Positions 6,425-14,074 of a DNA stretch of 23,539 nt are shown here, piece after piece (position 1 is the first letter of the stretch; every line of letters starts with the position of its first letter). Position numbers and translations under genes: made by a program. Below the pieces are notes generated by a model. It ran no database searches and had not been told where the DNA came from. It worked only from the letters and a program-made list of their open reading frames with translations. Origin of the DNA: Caldithrix sp. (GTDB lineage Bacteria > KSB1 > UBA2214 > DYKH01); NCBI GenBank assembly GCA_020722685.1, contig DYKH01000083.1:1-23539 (forward strand), in the 5' to 3' direction.

Positions 6425-7804
6425 ATGTCACTTGACCAAACGATGCAACAGAATATGAAACCAGACGCAGAATCGACAGAAAGAGAAACCGGCCAGTTAG
6501 ACGGTTACCGGCAAGAACTGGAACAGTACCGGCGCGAGCACCAGAACCTCATGCTGCTGCTGAACGTGACGCGCAACATCTCGCGCGAACTAAAGCTGGA
6601 CCGCTTGCTCATGCTCATCATGGATGAGGTGATCAAGGTTTTGAACTGCGACCGCTGTACTGTCTTTGTGCTGGATCGCGAGAAGAATGAGCTTTGGTCG
6701 AAGGTGGCACATGGAGAAAAGGAAATTCGCTTTCCCAGCCACCTCGGCATCGCCGGACACGTCGCCACGACCGGCGAGGTCCTGAACATCCCGGATGCTT
6801 ATTCCGACGATCGGTTCAATTCCGAGATAGATAGAAAGACCGGCTACCACACGCGCAACATCCTGACTGCACCCATGAAGAATAGCTTGGGGGAAATCAT
6901 CGGCGTCTTTCAGGCGCTCAATAAAGCCGGCGGTCCTTTCACGCTCGACGACGAGCAACTGCTGGACGCCATTTCCGCCATTTCCGCCAGCCAGGTGGAA
7001 AATGCCCAGCTTTACGACGAGCAGAAAAAGACCTTTGACAGCTTTATAGAAACATTGGCCAGTACCATCGATGCGCGGGATCCAATGACCGCGGGGCATT
7101 CCAAGCGCATTGCCATGTATGCCGACGAGGTGGCGCAAGTTGAAAACCTGACGGCGCAAGAGCGGGAAGTGCTGCGAACGGCCGCATTGTTGCATGATTA
7201 CGGCAAAATCGCCGTGCGCGAGGCTGTTTTAACCAAAGACGGCAAATTGACGGATGAGGAATTCAAGCACATTCAGAGCCATCCGGGTTTTACCAAGAGC
7301 ATTTTGGAAAAGATCAATTTCTCCCGCGAATTGGCCGACGTTCCCTTGGTGGCGGCGTCGCATCATGAGAAATTGGATGGGTCCGGCTATCCCAGCGGCT
7401 TGGCAAACGGACAAATCCCTAAATTGGGAAGAATCCTCGCCGTCGTCGATGTCTTCGATGCGCTCACATCCAAGCGCCATTACCGCGATCGCATGGAATT
7501 CCAGAAAGTCATTCAGATTCTTGACAAGGAAACCGGAACACATTTTGAGGAGACCTTTGTGCTGGCTTTTAAAAGAATCAAGCTGAACCGCCTGTTGTTG
7601 GTTTTGGAGGAAGAAAACCACAGTCGGCTCGGCAAGGATGACTTGGAGTTTCTATCCCAATTCGATACCTTCGATTTGCTGTCGGCCATGCAAGCAGAGC
7701 AGCCGGATGAAATTCAGCTCCGCATTCGAGAAACATTTGTTCACTACTATTCACGAGACTACATCAAAGGACAAGAGTATGAAGAAGGCAATCTCCACGG
7801 ATAA
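6425..7804 (+). CDS. GAF-domain HD-GYP phosphodiesterase, likely c-di-GMP signalling
   Basis: A protein of about 459 residues. A short charged, coiled-coil-like N-terminus is followed by a GAF sensor domain (about 50-195, including [11 protein letters not shown] and [11 protein letters not shown]). An HD-GYP domain follows (about 205-390) with HDYGK (His257, Asp258), [14 protein letters not shown] (His313, His314, Gly321-Tyr322-Pro323) and [20 protein letters not shown] enzymes hydrolyse cyclic di-GMP with a bi- or tri-metal centre, and all core motifs are intact. A further 70 residues at the end are not assigned. The start is uncertain: the frame is open from a TTG at 6380, no good ribosome site fits either, and I prefer the ATG at 6425. 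It overlaps ridA by 26 bases. Confidence 0.92.
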   Translation: MSLDQTMQQNMKPDAESTERETGQLDGYRQELEQYRREHQNLMLLLNVTRNISRELKLDRLLMLIMDEVIKVLNCDRCTVFVLDREKNELWSKVAHGEKEIRFPSHLGIAGHVATTGEVLNIPDAYSDDRFNSEIDRKTGYHTRNILTAPMKNSLGEIIGVFQALNKAGGPFTLDDEQLLDAISAISASQVENAQLYDEQKKTFDSFIETLASTIDARDPMTAGHSKRIAMYADEVAQVENLTAQEREVLRTAALLHDYGKIAVREAVLTKDGKLTDEEFKHIQSHPGFTKSILEKINFSRELADVPLVAASHHEKLDGSGYPSGLANGQIPKLGRILAVVDVFDALTSKRHYRDRMEFQKVIQILDKETGTHFEETFVLAFKRIKLNRLLLVLEEENHSRLGKDDLEFLSQFDTFDLLSAMQAEQPDEIQLRIRETFVHYYSRDYIKGQEYEEGNLHG

Positions 7805-8171
7805 GGCGCCGAAGGCCATGGGGCCATATAGTCAGGGCATTGTTGCGGATTGTGGCAAAATGATTTTTACCGCCGGACAGACGGGGGTCGATCCGAAAAC
7901 CGGGAATTTTGTTTCTGGCGGCGTACGAGAGCAGACTCGGCAGGTTTTGCGGAACATCCAAGCGGTTTTGGAAGCAGAAGGCGCCGGCTTGCGCGATGTC
8001 GTCAAGACCACCGTTTTCCTGAAAGACATGAATGACTTTGCAGCCATGAACGAAATCTACGCAACCTTCTTTAGCGAGATGCCGCCGGCCCGTTCCACGG
8101 TGCAAGCCGCACGCCTGCCCAAAGATGCTCTGGTGGAAATCGAAACCATCGCCTTGCTCGCCAACACGTAG
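7779..8171 (+). CDS. ridA: RidA family enamine/imine deaminase
   Basis: Cytosolic 130-residue member of the YjgF/YER057c/UK114 family, trimeric enzymes that hydrolyse reactive 2-aminoacrylate-type enamines/imines made by PLP enzymes. Seen: GPYSQG at 15-20, [13 protein letters not shown] at 30-42, the catalytic Arg105 in PPARSTV, and Glu120 in ALVEIETIA; these are the positions found in characterised RidA proteins. The start is the ATG at 7779, chosen because AAAGGA at 7766-7771 lies 7 bases upstream and because the protein then begins at the conserved N-terminus. The frame stays open further upstream but encodes an unrelated sequence there. Overlap with the HD-GYP gene suggests translational coupling. 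Confidence 0.96.
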   Translation: MKKAISTDKAPKAMGPYSQGIVADCGKMIFTAGQTGVDPKTGNFVSGGVREQTRQVLRNIQAVLEAEGAGLRDVVKTTVFLKDMNDFAAMNEIYATFFSEMPPARSTVQAARLPKDALVEIETIALLANT

Positions 8172-8172
8172 A

Positions 8173-8706
8173 ATGGCGAAAGACATCGTTCATAGCACTC
8201 TGCTTTTGCTTCTCTTTCTTTGCCTGAAAGCTGCTGCTACCTTTTCGCAGACAATCCCAGATTCTTTGCATTCAATTGCAAGTCTTAAGGACAGCGTTGC
8301 GGTCAAGTCGGATTCCATCAAGACAAAAACCAAGTCACCAAGAGGGGCCATGTTGCGCTCACTCTTCATTCCCGGCGGCGGTCAATTTTACAACGGCAAA
8401 TGGTTAAAAGGAGTTCTAATAGCAGGAACTGAGGTGGGTCTGATCGCCAACGCTATCATTCAGAACCAGTGGGCTGTTCAATCTAAAACGTTGGTTGAGA
8501 AAGAATTTTACCAGAACAATCGCGGCCTGTCACTTTGGTGGCTTGGGGCAGTTGTCCTTTACAGCATCGGCGATGCTTATGTGGACGCCCATCTCTACCA
8601 ATTCGACGAATCAGAGGATTTGTCCGTGAGGCTGGCTCCGACCCTTGATCGACCGCAAGAAGGGCTATTTCCGGTATGTGCATTATCATTGCAGCTTCAC
8701 TGGTGA
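8173..8706 (+). CDS. DUF5683-like exported/membrane protein
   Basis: A 177-residue protein beginning with a signal peptide (hydrophobic run at about residues 8-24, then TFSQ). After a polar linker comes SPRGAMLRSLFIPGGGQFYNGKWLKG (residues 55-80, motif PGGGQFYNGKWLKG at 67-80), the hallmark of the DUF5683 family, followed by two hydrophobic segments. These proteins are common in Bacteroidota and related phyla; their function is not established. The ATG at 8173 lies one base after the ridA stop and fits the signal peptide. An alternative start at 8125 would lie inside ridA and would place 16 unrelated residues before the signal peptide. Confidence 0.83.
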   Translation: MAKDIVHSTLLLLLFLCLKAAATFSQTIPDSLHSIASLKDSVAVKSDSIKTKTKSPRGAMLRSLFIPGGGQFYNGKWLKGVLIAGTEVGLIANAIIQNQWAVQSKTLVEKEFYQNNRGLSLWWLGAVVLYSIGDAYVDAHLYQFDESEDLSVRLAPTLDRPQEGLFPVCALSLQLHW

Positions 8707-8847
8707 AACCTCCGGCAAGGCGCGTCATTAGAGCCTGGGTGAACACTGAAGGGTGGACGACACGGGGTACGTCAACAAATTGAAAAAGAGGGAATTGTCT
8801 CCCGCATGAATTCCTTGCGAGTTTCTTGTCTCACTGCCTTTGCATCA

Positions 8848-8876
8848 TTGCAATATTAATGTTTTTTCTTTATATT
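8848..8876 (+). promoter_or_regulatory. Predicted promoter upstream of the HD-domain hydrolase gene
   Basis: TTGCAA at 8848-8853 and TATATT at 8871-8876 are separated by 17 bases, the same -10 hexamer and spacing as the promoter at 1171-1199. It sits in the 206-base gap 8707-8912 and would start transcription near 8883, about 30 bases before the GTG at 8913. The rest of the gap shows no gene. Confidence 0.5.
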
Positions 8877-8912
8877 AGCCCGACGCAAAATTCACATTGA
8901 CAGGAACTATCC

Positions 8913-9458
8913 GTGACACGTCAACAAGCTTATGAGCTAACCAAGCCCCGCTTTACCAACCAGAACCTCTTCAAGCACGTGCTGGCCGTAGAAGCCGTCA
9001 TGCGCGAATTAGCGGCGCATTTTAACGAACCGGTGGAGACCTGGGGACTGGTCGGTCTCTTGCACGATTTTGACTATGAAGAAACGATGAACACTCCGGA
9101 ACGGCATACACTGGTCACTGAAGAACTTTTGAGGGATCACCATCTTCCGCCGGAGGTGATGAACGCGATCAAGTGCCACAACAATAAGGCGCCGAGAGCG
9201 AGTCTCATGGATAAGGCGATCTACGCGGCGGATCCCGTGACCGGACTGATCGTGGCGGCCGTGCTCATGCACCCGGAAAGAAAGCTGAAGGCCATGCAAG
9301 CCGAATTTGTCTTGCGCCGCTTCAAAGAGAAAAGCTTTGCCAAGGGCGCGAACCGCGAGCAGATTATGACCTGCACAGACATGGGCCTGAGTCTGGAGGA
9401 GTTTGTAAAAATTGCATTGAGAGCGATGCAGGACATCAGCGATGAATTGGGATTCTAA
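8913..9458 (+). CDS. HD-domain phosphohydrolase (HDIG-type)
   Basis: A 181-residue cytosolic protein with the metal-binding pattern of the HD superfamily: His22 in KHVLAVEAVM, the His51-Asp52 doublet in LLHDFDY, further histidines at 65 and 89 (IKCHN), and Asp107 in YAADPVTG. Small stand-alone HD proteins of this shape hydrolyse nucleotides or related phosphates, but the substrate here is unknown. The GTG start has AGGA about 6-9 bases upstream (in ACAGGAACTATCC) and follows the predicted promoter. It overlaps the next gene by 17 bases. Confidence 0.88.
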   Translation: MTRQQAYELTKPRFTNQNLFKHVLAVEAVMRELAAHFNEPVETWGLVGLLHDFDYEETMNTPERHTLVTEELLRDHHLPPEVMNAIKCHNNKAPRASLMDKAIYAADPVTGLIVAAVLMHPERKLKAMQAEFVLRRFKEKSFAKGANREQIMTCTDMGLSLEEFVKIALRAMQDISDELGF

Positions 9459-9846
9459 AAACTCCTTACGAACTCTCATTCCAATCGTTGGACTGTTGGC
9501 CAGTCTCTTTGTCGGCGAGGCGTTCTGCCGGTGCCCAAAAGATACTACTCAAGTGAAGGCAGCCGGGCCGGCCGCGGCAGATTCTTGGTTCGCCAAGGAC
9601 AAGGCCGATCACTTTATCATGAGCGCATTTCTAACCGGCCTGGGATACTATGCTGCCAACAAAGAGATCAACAAAAACGACCCCGCTGCCAAGAACCTGG
9701 CCGTTGGCTTTTCTTTGTCGTTAGGCGTCTTCAAAGAAGTGTACGATAAGAAAAGCCGCAAAGGCGCGGCGAGCTGGAAAGACCTTGCCGCCGACCTTCT
9801 GGGCGTGGGATTGGGATATTTGATTATCAGCGCGAATAGCAATTAA
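9442..9846 (+). CDS. DUF2279/YfiM-like exported protein
   Basis: A 134-residue protein with an N-terminal signal or anchor segment (about 9-27) and then DSWFAKDKADHFIMSAFLTG at 48-67. A W...KDKAxHF motif followed by hydrophobic glycine-rich helices is what I associate with the DUF2279/YfiM family of predicted periplasmic or lipid-anchored proteins. EVYDKK and SWKDLAADLLG further on also fit. No standard lipobox is visible (FCRCP at 28-32), so it may be cleaved by signal peptidase I or stay anchored. The function of the family is not known to me. The ATG lies inside the end of the HD-domain gene. Confidence 0.75.
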   Translation: MNWDSKNSLRTLIPIVGLLASLFVGEAFCRCPKDTTQVKAAGPAAADSWFAKDKADHFIMSAFLTGLGYYAANKEINKNDPAAKNLAVGFSLSLGVFKEVYDKKSRKGAASWKDLAADLLGVGLGYLIISANSN

Positions 9847-9972
9847 TTTGCAATTTCATATTTTCGATTGCCGATGTGGGATTGCCGATTGGCTCACCCT
9901 AAGAGAGGTCTGATCTTTGATAGGCAGACGCCTACAACCCAACAACCTTTATTCAAGTTTCAGTTTGATGAA

Positions 9973-11415
9973 ATGGTGCGAAGATTCATAGACAAGCCGG
10001 AATCCAACTGTGGGGTCGTTGGCGTCTTCGGCACACCGGAGGCTGCCAGATTTTCTTACCTGGCGTTATATGCGCTGCAGCATCGCGGCCAGGAGAGCGC
10101 AGGAATCGTGAGCAGCGATGGAGCCCACGTCCATCGGCATGTCGGCCAAGGCTTGGTGGCGGATATTTTTTCCGATCAATCGATTTTCACCTATCTGGGA
10201 GGGCATCTCGCCATCGGTCACAACCGCTATTCCACCACCGGCTCCGCGCGGCTCGTCAATGCTCAGCCGCTGTTGGTGAACAGCAAAGATGGTCCGTTCG
10301 CTATCAGCCACAACGGCAACTTTACCAATTCCGGCTCTTTGCGCCGCGAGTTGGAAGACGAGGGCTCCCTATTTCAGACCACTACCGACACGGAAGTGGT
10401 GCCGCATCTAGTCGCCCGCTCCCGGCAAAAATCCATAGCGGACAAGATACTGGACGCCTTACGAAGGATCCGTGGCGCCTACTCCTTGGTCATGCTGACC
10501 AAGGACCGCCTCTTCGCTGCCCGCGACCCGCATGGGATTCGACCACTGTGTCTGGGTGAAAAGGATGGCGCATATTTTGTGGTCTCGGAAACCTGCGCTC
10601 TTGATCTCATCCGCGCTCAGGAACTCCGCGATGTACGGCCGGGAGAATTGATCGAAATCAGTGAGCACGGGGTTCAGTCCTACACCATTGCCGAGGCAGC
10701 GCCAAGGCATTCCTGCATCTTCGAATTCATCTATTTCGCTCGGCCTGACAGCCGAATTTTTAATGAAAATGTCGATAAGGTTCGTCGCAAGCTTGGTAAG
10801 ATTCTGGCTCTGGAAAACGGCGCCGAGGCAGACATTGTCATTTCCGTTCCCGACTCGAGCAATACCGCCGCCATTGGCTATTCGCGCCGCACCAACACCA
10901 AATTCGAGCTAGGCCTCATCCGCAACCATTACGTGGGACGCACGTTCATACATCCGCAACAAAATATGCGGGATTTTAGCGTACGGGTTAAATTTAATCC
11001 GGTGCGTGGCGTGCTCAAAGATCGCCGGGTGGTTCTCGTCGAAGACTCAATTGTCCGCGGCACCACCTTGCGCCAACTGGTGAGTTTGGTAAGGCAAGCC
11101 GGAGCCAAGGAAGTGCACGTACGGGTCAGCTCGCCTCCCATCATTTCGCCGTGCTATTACGGAATGGATTTTCCCAGCAAAGCAGAGCTGATCGCCTCGC
11201 AAAAAAGCGTGGGGGAAATTCGTGAATACTTGGGATGTGACAGTCTTGCCTACCTTTCCATGGAAGGTCTAATGGACGCCGTTTCCCAAGAGGAAGGCGG
11301 CTTTTGCACGGCCTGTTTCTCGGGGCAATACCCCGTACCCATTGAAGAAGGCATTGGCAAATTTCAATATGAGGACGCAACAGCAGACACAGCGTTGGAT
11401 AATAACAACAACTAA
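9973..11415 (+). CDS. purF: Amidophosphoribosyltransferase
   Basis: First committed enzyme of purine synthesis: glutamine plus PRPP gives 5-phosphoribosylamine. With the ATG at 9973 the protein has 480 residues and a 12-residue propeptide ahead of Cys13 (NCGVVGVFG), which becomes the N-terminal catalytic cysteine after cleavage. The glutaminase domain continues through YALQHRGQESAGI, GHNRYSTTGS and ISHNGNFTN. The PRPP loop is VLVEDSIVRGTTLR (Glu357-Asp358). Cys248, Cys394, Cys445 and Cys448 match the [4Fe-4S] ligands of the Bacillus-type enzyme. The frame is also open from a TTG at 9868, but those 35 extra residues resemble no PurF. A 10-base direct repeat (9866-9875, 9880-9889) lies upstream. 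Confidence 0.96.
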   Translation: MVRRFIDKPESNCGVVGVFGTPEAARFSYLALYALQHRGQESAGIVSSDGAHVHRHVGQGLVADIFSDQSIFTYLGGHLAIGHNRYSTTGSARLVNAQPLLVNSKDGPFAISHNGNFTNSGSLRRELEDEGSLFQTTTDTEVVPHLVARSRQKSIADKILDALRRIRGAYSLVMLTKDRLFAARDPHGIRPLCLGEKDGAYFVVSETCALDLIRAQELRDVRPGELIEISEHGVQSYTIAEAAPRHSCIFEFIYFARPDSRIFNENVDKVRRKLGKILALENGAEADIVISVPDSSNTAAIGYSRRTNTKFELGLIRNHYVGRTFIHPQQNMRDFSVRVKFNPVRGVLKDRRVVLVEDSIVRGTTLRQLVSLVRQAGAKEVHVRVSSPPIISPCYYGMDFPSKAELIASQKSVGEIREYLGCDSLAYLSMEGLMDAVSQEEGGFCTACFSGQYPVPIEEGIGKFQYEDATADTALDNNNN

Positions 11416-11430
11416 CCAAGATGGGAAGGT

Positions 11431-12408
11431 ATGCCGCCTGGCAATGATGGTAAGAGGATCGACTGGGTAAAAAAGCTGGACTATTTCTTTGTGTTAAGAC
11501 CGACCTTGTTCTTTCCGGTTTGGACCATATCCTTGTCCGGTTATTGGGCCCAGCAGCGCTTTGACGGCCACCCGCTGGTTCTCAAGCCAATGATCGAGCT
11601 CGGCCCAATTGATCTTACCTACATGTTCATCATCGGCCTCTTCACCCTGATCATGGGCGGAGTCTTCCTTCTCAACCAATTGGCGGACGTCGAAACCGAC
11701 CGGCTGAATAACAAGCTGTATTTGGTTGCCAATGGCGACGTTAGCAAATCGCAGGCGCGCATCGAAACGAGCTTACTGTTCACCATTCCTCTTTTGCCCT
11801 TGATCAAGAACAGGCCCGATTTGGTTGTGGTAATGGTCATGGCTTTATTCATCACCGGTTGGTGCTATAGCTGCCGGCCGCTGGTTCTTAAGAATCGTCC
11901 CATAGGCGGTGCATTGGCCAATTTGCTGGGGGGTATTATCATCTTTGCTCTGGGCTGGAAGATCAAAGGCACAATGAGCTTGGAGGTTCTCAAATACGCA
12001 ACGCCTTATGTGCTCGGTGTCTTGGCGGTATACTTTTTTACCACCATACCCGACCTGAAAGGCGACCTCGCTTCCGGGAAAATGACCGTCGCCTCCAAGT
12101 TCGGAGTGCGGCCGGCCATGTGGGCAGGATTGGCTGCCGATATTTTTGCTATCGGTTCTGCTGTCTGGACTCGCGATTGGGTCGTGCTTTTGCCCACGCT
12201 GGCCGTGCTGCCGTTTTTTATCCAGGCCGTGCGCAAAAACTCTGTGGCCGAGGTACTTCGCACCAACAAATTGGCCACCCTTTTTCTGTCGCTCATTGTT
12301 TGTCTCCGTTTTCCGGTCTATCTGGCTTTCATAATAGCGCTGTACTTTTTTTCCAAATGGTACTATCGGAAACGGTTTAATATCGTTTATCCAAGCTTTA
12401 GGACGTGA
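11431..12408 (+). CDS. UbiA-family polyprenyltransferase
   Basis: A 325-residue integral membrane enzyme of the UbiA superfamily, which joins a polyprenyl diphosphate to an acceptor using Mg2+. The first acidic motif is NQLADVETDRLN (Asn82, Asp86, Asp90) and the second is DLKGD (Asp208, Asp212) in IPDLKGDLASGKMTVASKFG; eight or nine hydrophobic helices surround them. The first-motif pattern DxExDxxN followed by KLYLVANGDVS resembles geranylgeranylglyceryl phosphate geranylgeranyltransferases and chlorophyll synthases more than the MenA or UbiA quinone enzymes, as judged from memory. The acceptor is unproven. It starts 15 bases after purF and stands upstream of a ferredoxin and geranylgeranyl reductase, suggesting a shared isoprenoid product. 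Confidence 0.88.
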   Translation: MPPGNDGKRIDWVKKLDYFFVLRPTLFFPVWTISLSGYWAQQRFDGHPLVLKPMIELGPIDLTYMFIIGLFTLIMGGVFLLNQLADVETDRLNNKLYLVANGDVSKSQARIETSLLFTIPLLPLIKNRPDLVVVMVMALFITGWCYSCRPLVLKNRPIGGALANLLGGIIIFALGWKIKGTMSLEVLKYATPYVLGVLAVYFFTTIPDLKGDLASGKMTVASKFGVRPAMWAGLAADIFAIGSAVWTRDWVVLLPTLAVLPFFIQAVRKNSVAEVLRTNKLATLFLSLIVCLRFPVYLAFIIALYFFSKWYYRKRFNIVYPSFRT

Positions 12409-12721
12409 TTCCGTTCCACAAGCGGGCACGCAAATGGATGGGAAGGATAGTGTCTTCTTTTTTGTTCGTAACGAATCAAAGCGGAAAGGAAAGCCAAAAT
12501 GATTTTGGTCAAGATGATTCACAGTTGACGCAATCGAGATGCTGAGTTCATCTTTGCCCCGATCAGAATCTACCACTTGGATGGGATGCTTAATAGTTTT
12601 GTCCTTGATTGGTTTTGACTTTTTGTAAGGGTTCGGAATTTGAACTCCTGTACTCGACTGCATTTTTCTAATGGCCATCGCTAAAAGCGATAATTCATGG
12701 AATCCCTGTGGCATTGACAGT
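12409..12721. other. 313-base gap with no confident gene
   Basis: This is the longest gap in an otherwise tight run of genes. The + strand has no convincing coding. On the - strand a frame stays open through the whole gap, with a possible ATG at 12678-12676 giving MAIRKMQSSTG onward, but it continues antisense into ubiA and I recognise no family in it. At 12671-12691 the ATGGCCAT palindrome offers a start on both strands, and ATCGCT/AGCGAT (12677-12682, 12686-12691) forms a small hairpin just ahead of the ferredoxin gene. The gap may carry the ferredoxin/reductase promoter. Confidence 0.4.
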
Positions 12722-12907
12722 ATGGAAAAAATTCTTTTCAACAGAAACCTTTGTGATTTTTGCGGCACCTGCGTAGCGGTCTGCCCCCACGATGCCATCG
12801 AGCTGGCGGAGGCGGATTTGCAGATCATCTCCGAAAAGTGCACCGCCTGTATGAACTGTGTTTACATTTGCCCGATCCGTGCATTGGAGGCGGCCGATGA
12901 AAGATAA
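12722..12907 (+). CDS. 2x[4Fe-4S] ferredoxin
   Basis: A 61-residue bacterial-type ferredoxin with two complete cluster motifs: Cys11, Cys14, Cys17, Cys21-Pro (CDFCGTCVAVCP) and Cys40, Cys43, Cys46, Cys50-Pro (CTACMNCVYICP). It carries low-potential electrons in the cytosol. The stop overlaps the start of the geranylgeranyl reductase by 11 bases, so they are almost certainly made together and the ferredoxin is the likely electron donor. A ferredoxin gene next to a geranylgeranyl reductase is known from Methanosarcina acetivorans, where it supports full lipid saturation. The start could also be the in-frame ATG at 12671 (17 extra residues); neither has a strong ribosome site. Confidence 0.93.
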   Translation: MEKILFNRNLCDFCGTCVAVCPHDAIELAEADLQIISEKCTACMNCVYICPIRALEAADER

Positions 12908-14066
12908 GTACGATGTCATCGTCGTCGGGGCCGGGCCGGCCGGATCCACCGCAGCCCGCCATGCCGCCCGGGGAGGCGCCTCGGTACTCATGCTGGAAAA
13001 GGATCGTGAAGTCGGTATTCCTGTGCGCTGCGCCGAGGGTGTCGGCGAAAAAGGATTGCGCGCGGTGGTTGATATCAACCCCAAGTGGATTGCCAAGAAG
13101 ATTGTGGCCGCCGTTCTCTACTCGCCGTCGGGAATGGAAGTGAAAGTGACCAGCGACGAAATTGGCTACGTTCTCAATCGTAAGGTTTTTGATTACGACC
13201 TGGCGCAATTAGCTGCGGATGAAGGTGCGGAAATACTCACCAAAGCTTACGTCTTCGGACTTTTGCACGAGAACGGCAAGACGACGGGCGTGAAAGTACA
13301 GCACCTCGGCACTGAGTACAATGTCAAAGCGGACATTGTCATTGGCGCCGATGGAGTAGAATCGCGCGTTGGGCGCTGGGCCGGCTTGAAGACCAAGACT
13401 TCCATGCGCGACATGGAGACTTGCGCCCAGGTGACAGCGAGCAACATCGATCTGCCGGAAGATTATTGTCATTTCTTCTTTGCGTCAAGCGTTGCCCCCG
13501 GAGGGTACCTTTGGGTTTTCCCGAAAGGCGATGGCCTGGCGAACGTCGGTCTGGGCATTTCCGGCGAATACTCGCGGTACAAGTCAGCTCACGAGTATTT
13601 GCAAACATTCCTGCGCCGGCGCTTTCCCAAGGCGGCCATTCTGACGACCGTTTTTGGCGGCGTACCCTGTGCACCCACATTGGAGGAAATCGTTGCCGAC
13701 GGACTCATGTTGGTGGGAGATGCGGCGCATCAAGCCAATCCGGTCTCCGGCGGCGGCATCGTCAGCGGCATGATCGCCGGTCAAATAGCCGGTCAGGTTG
13801 CTGCTGCGGCGATTAGGGAAGGAAAGCCTACAAAAAAGAGGTTGCACGACTATGTCAAGCAATGGAACGCGGCTGAGGGGAAAAAAACCAAAGCGTTCTA
13901 TCGCCTGAAAAAATTCGTTTACAGCATGAGCGATGATGACCTGGACAACACGGCCAAGATATTGCTTTCCGTGCCGGAAGATAATCGCACCATTTTGACT
14001 ATTTTCAAATCCGCACTGATAAAACAACCCTCTCTGATTCTGGAAGCCATTAAGGTTTTCACCTAA
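12897..14066 (+). CDS. Geranylgeranyl reductase family FAD enzyme
   Basis: A 389-residue flavoprotein of the geranylgeranyl reductase family, which saturates double bonds in polyprenyl chains of archaeal lipids, chlorophyll side chains or menaquinone. Seen: FAD-binding GAGPAGS at 11-17 followed by MLEKD; PVRCAEGV with Cys45, the substrate-side motif typical of archaeal-type enzymes; IGADGVESRVGRW; the family's GYLWVFPKGDGLANVGLG; and GDAAHQANPVSGGGI. The C-terminal region is helical, as in this family. The ATG at 12897 has GGAGG (12886-12890) six bases upstream, the best ribosome site in the cluster, and excludes the upstream extension to 12858. The substrate (lipid or quinone) is inferred only from context. 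Confidence 0.93.
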   Translation: MKDKYDVIVVGAGPAGSTAARHAARGGASVLMLEKDREVGIPVRCAEGVGEKGLRAVVDINPKWIAKKIVAAVLYSPSGMEVKVTSDEIGYVLNRKVFDYDLAQLAADEGAEILTKAYVFGLLHENGKTTGVKVQHLGTEYNVKADIVIGADGVESRVGRWAGLKTKTSMRDMETCAQVTASNIDLPEDYCHFFFASSVAPGGYLWVFPKGDGLANVGLGISGEYSRYKSAHEYLQTFLRRRFPKAAILTTVFGGVPCAPTLEEIVADGLMLVGDAAHQANPVSGGGIVSGMIAGQIAGQVAAAAIREGKPTKKRLHDYVKQWNAAEGKKTKAFYRLKKFVYSMSDDDLDNTAKILLSVPEDNRTILTIFKSALIKQPSLILEAIKVFT

Positions 14067-14074
14067 AGGACACT

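Noticed and set aside
7638..7778. Upstream extension of the ridA frame
   Set aside because: It lies inside the HD-GYP gene, encodes no RidA-like residues, and the ATG at 7779 has a well-placed AAAGGA site.
8125..8172. Upstream start for the DUF5683-like gene
   Set aside because: It would lie inside ridA and place 16 unrelated residues ahead of a clear signal peptide that begins at 8173.
9866..9889. Direct repeat GATTGCCGAT x2 upstream of purF
   Set aside because: Only two 10-base copies 4 bases apart; too short to call a regulatory or mobile element, so it is noted only under purF.
9868..9972. Extended N-terminus for purF
   Set aside because: The 35 extra residues resemble no PurF; the start at 9973 gives the expected short propeptide before the catalytic cysteine.
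12628..12665. tRNA T-arm-like sequence (GGTTC ... GAACTCC)
   Set aside because: The stem/loop geometry is wrong for a T-arm on either strand and no acceptor, D or anticodon arms can be drawn around it.
11845..12843. 333-codon open frame on the - strand
   Set aside because: About two thirds lies opposite the UbiA gene and its translation there is a mirror of that gene's codon bias. Only the part over the 12409-12721 gap is discussed, as an unproven possibility.
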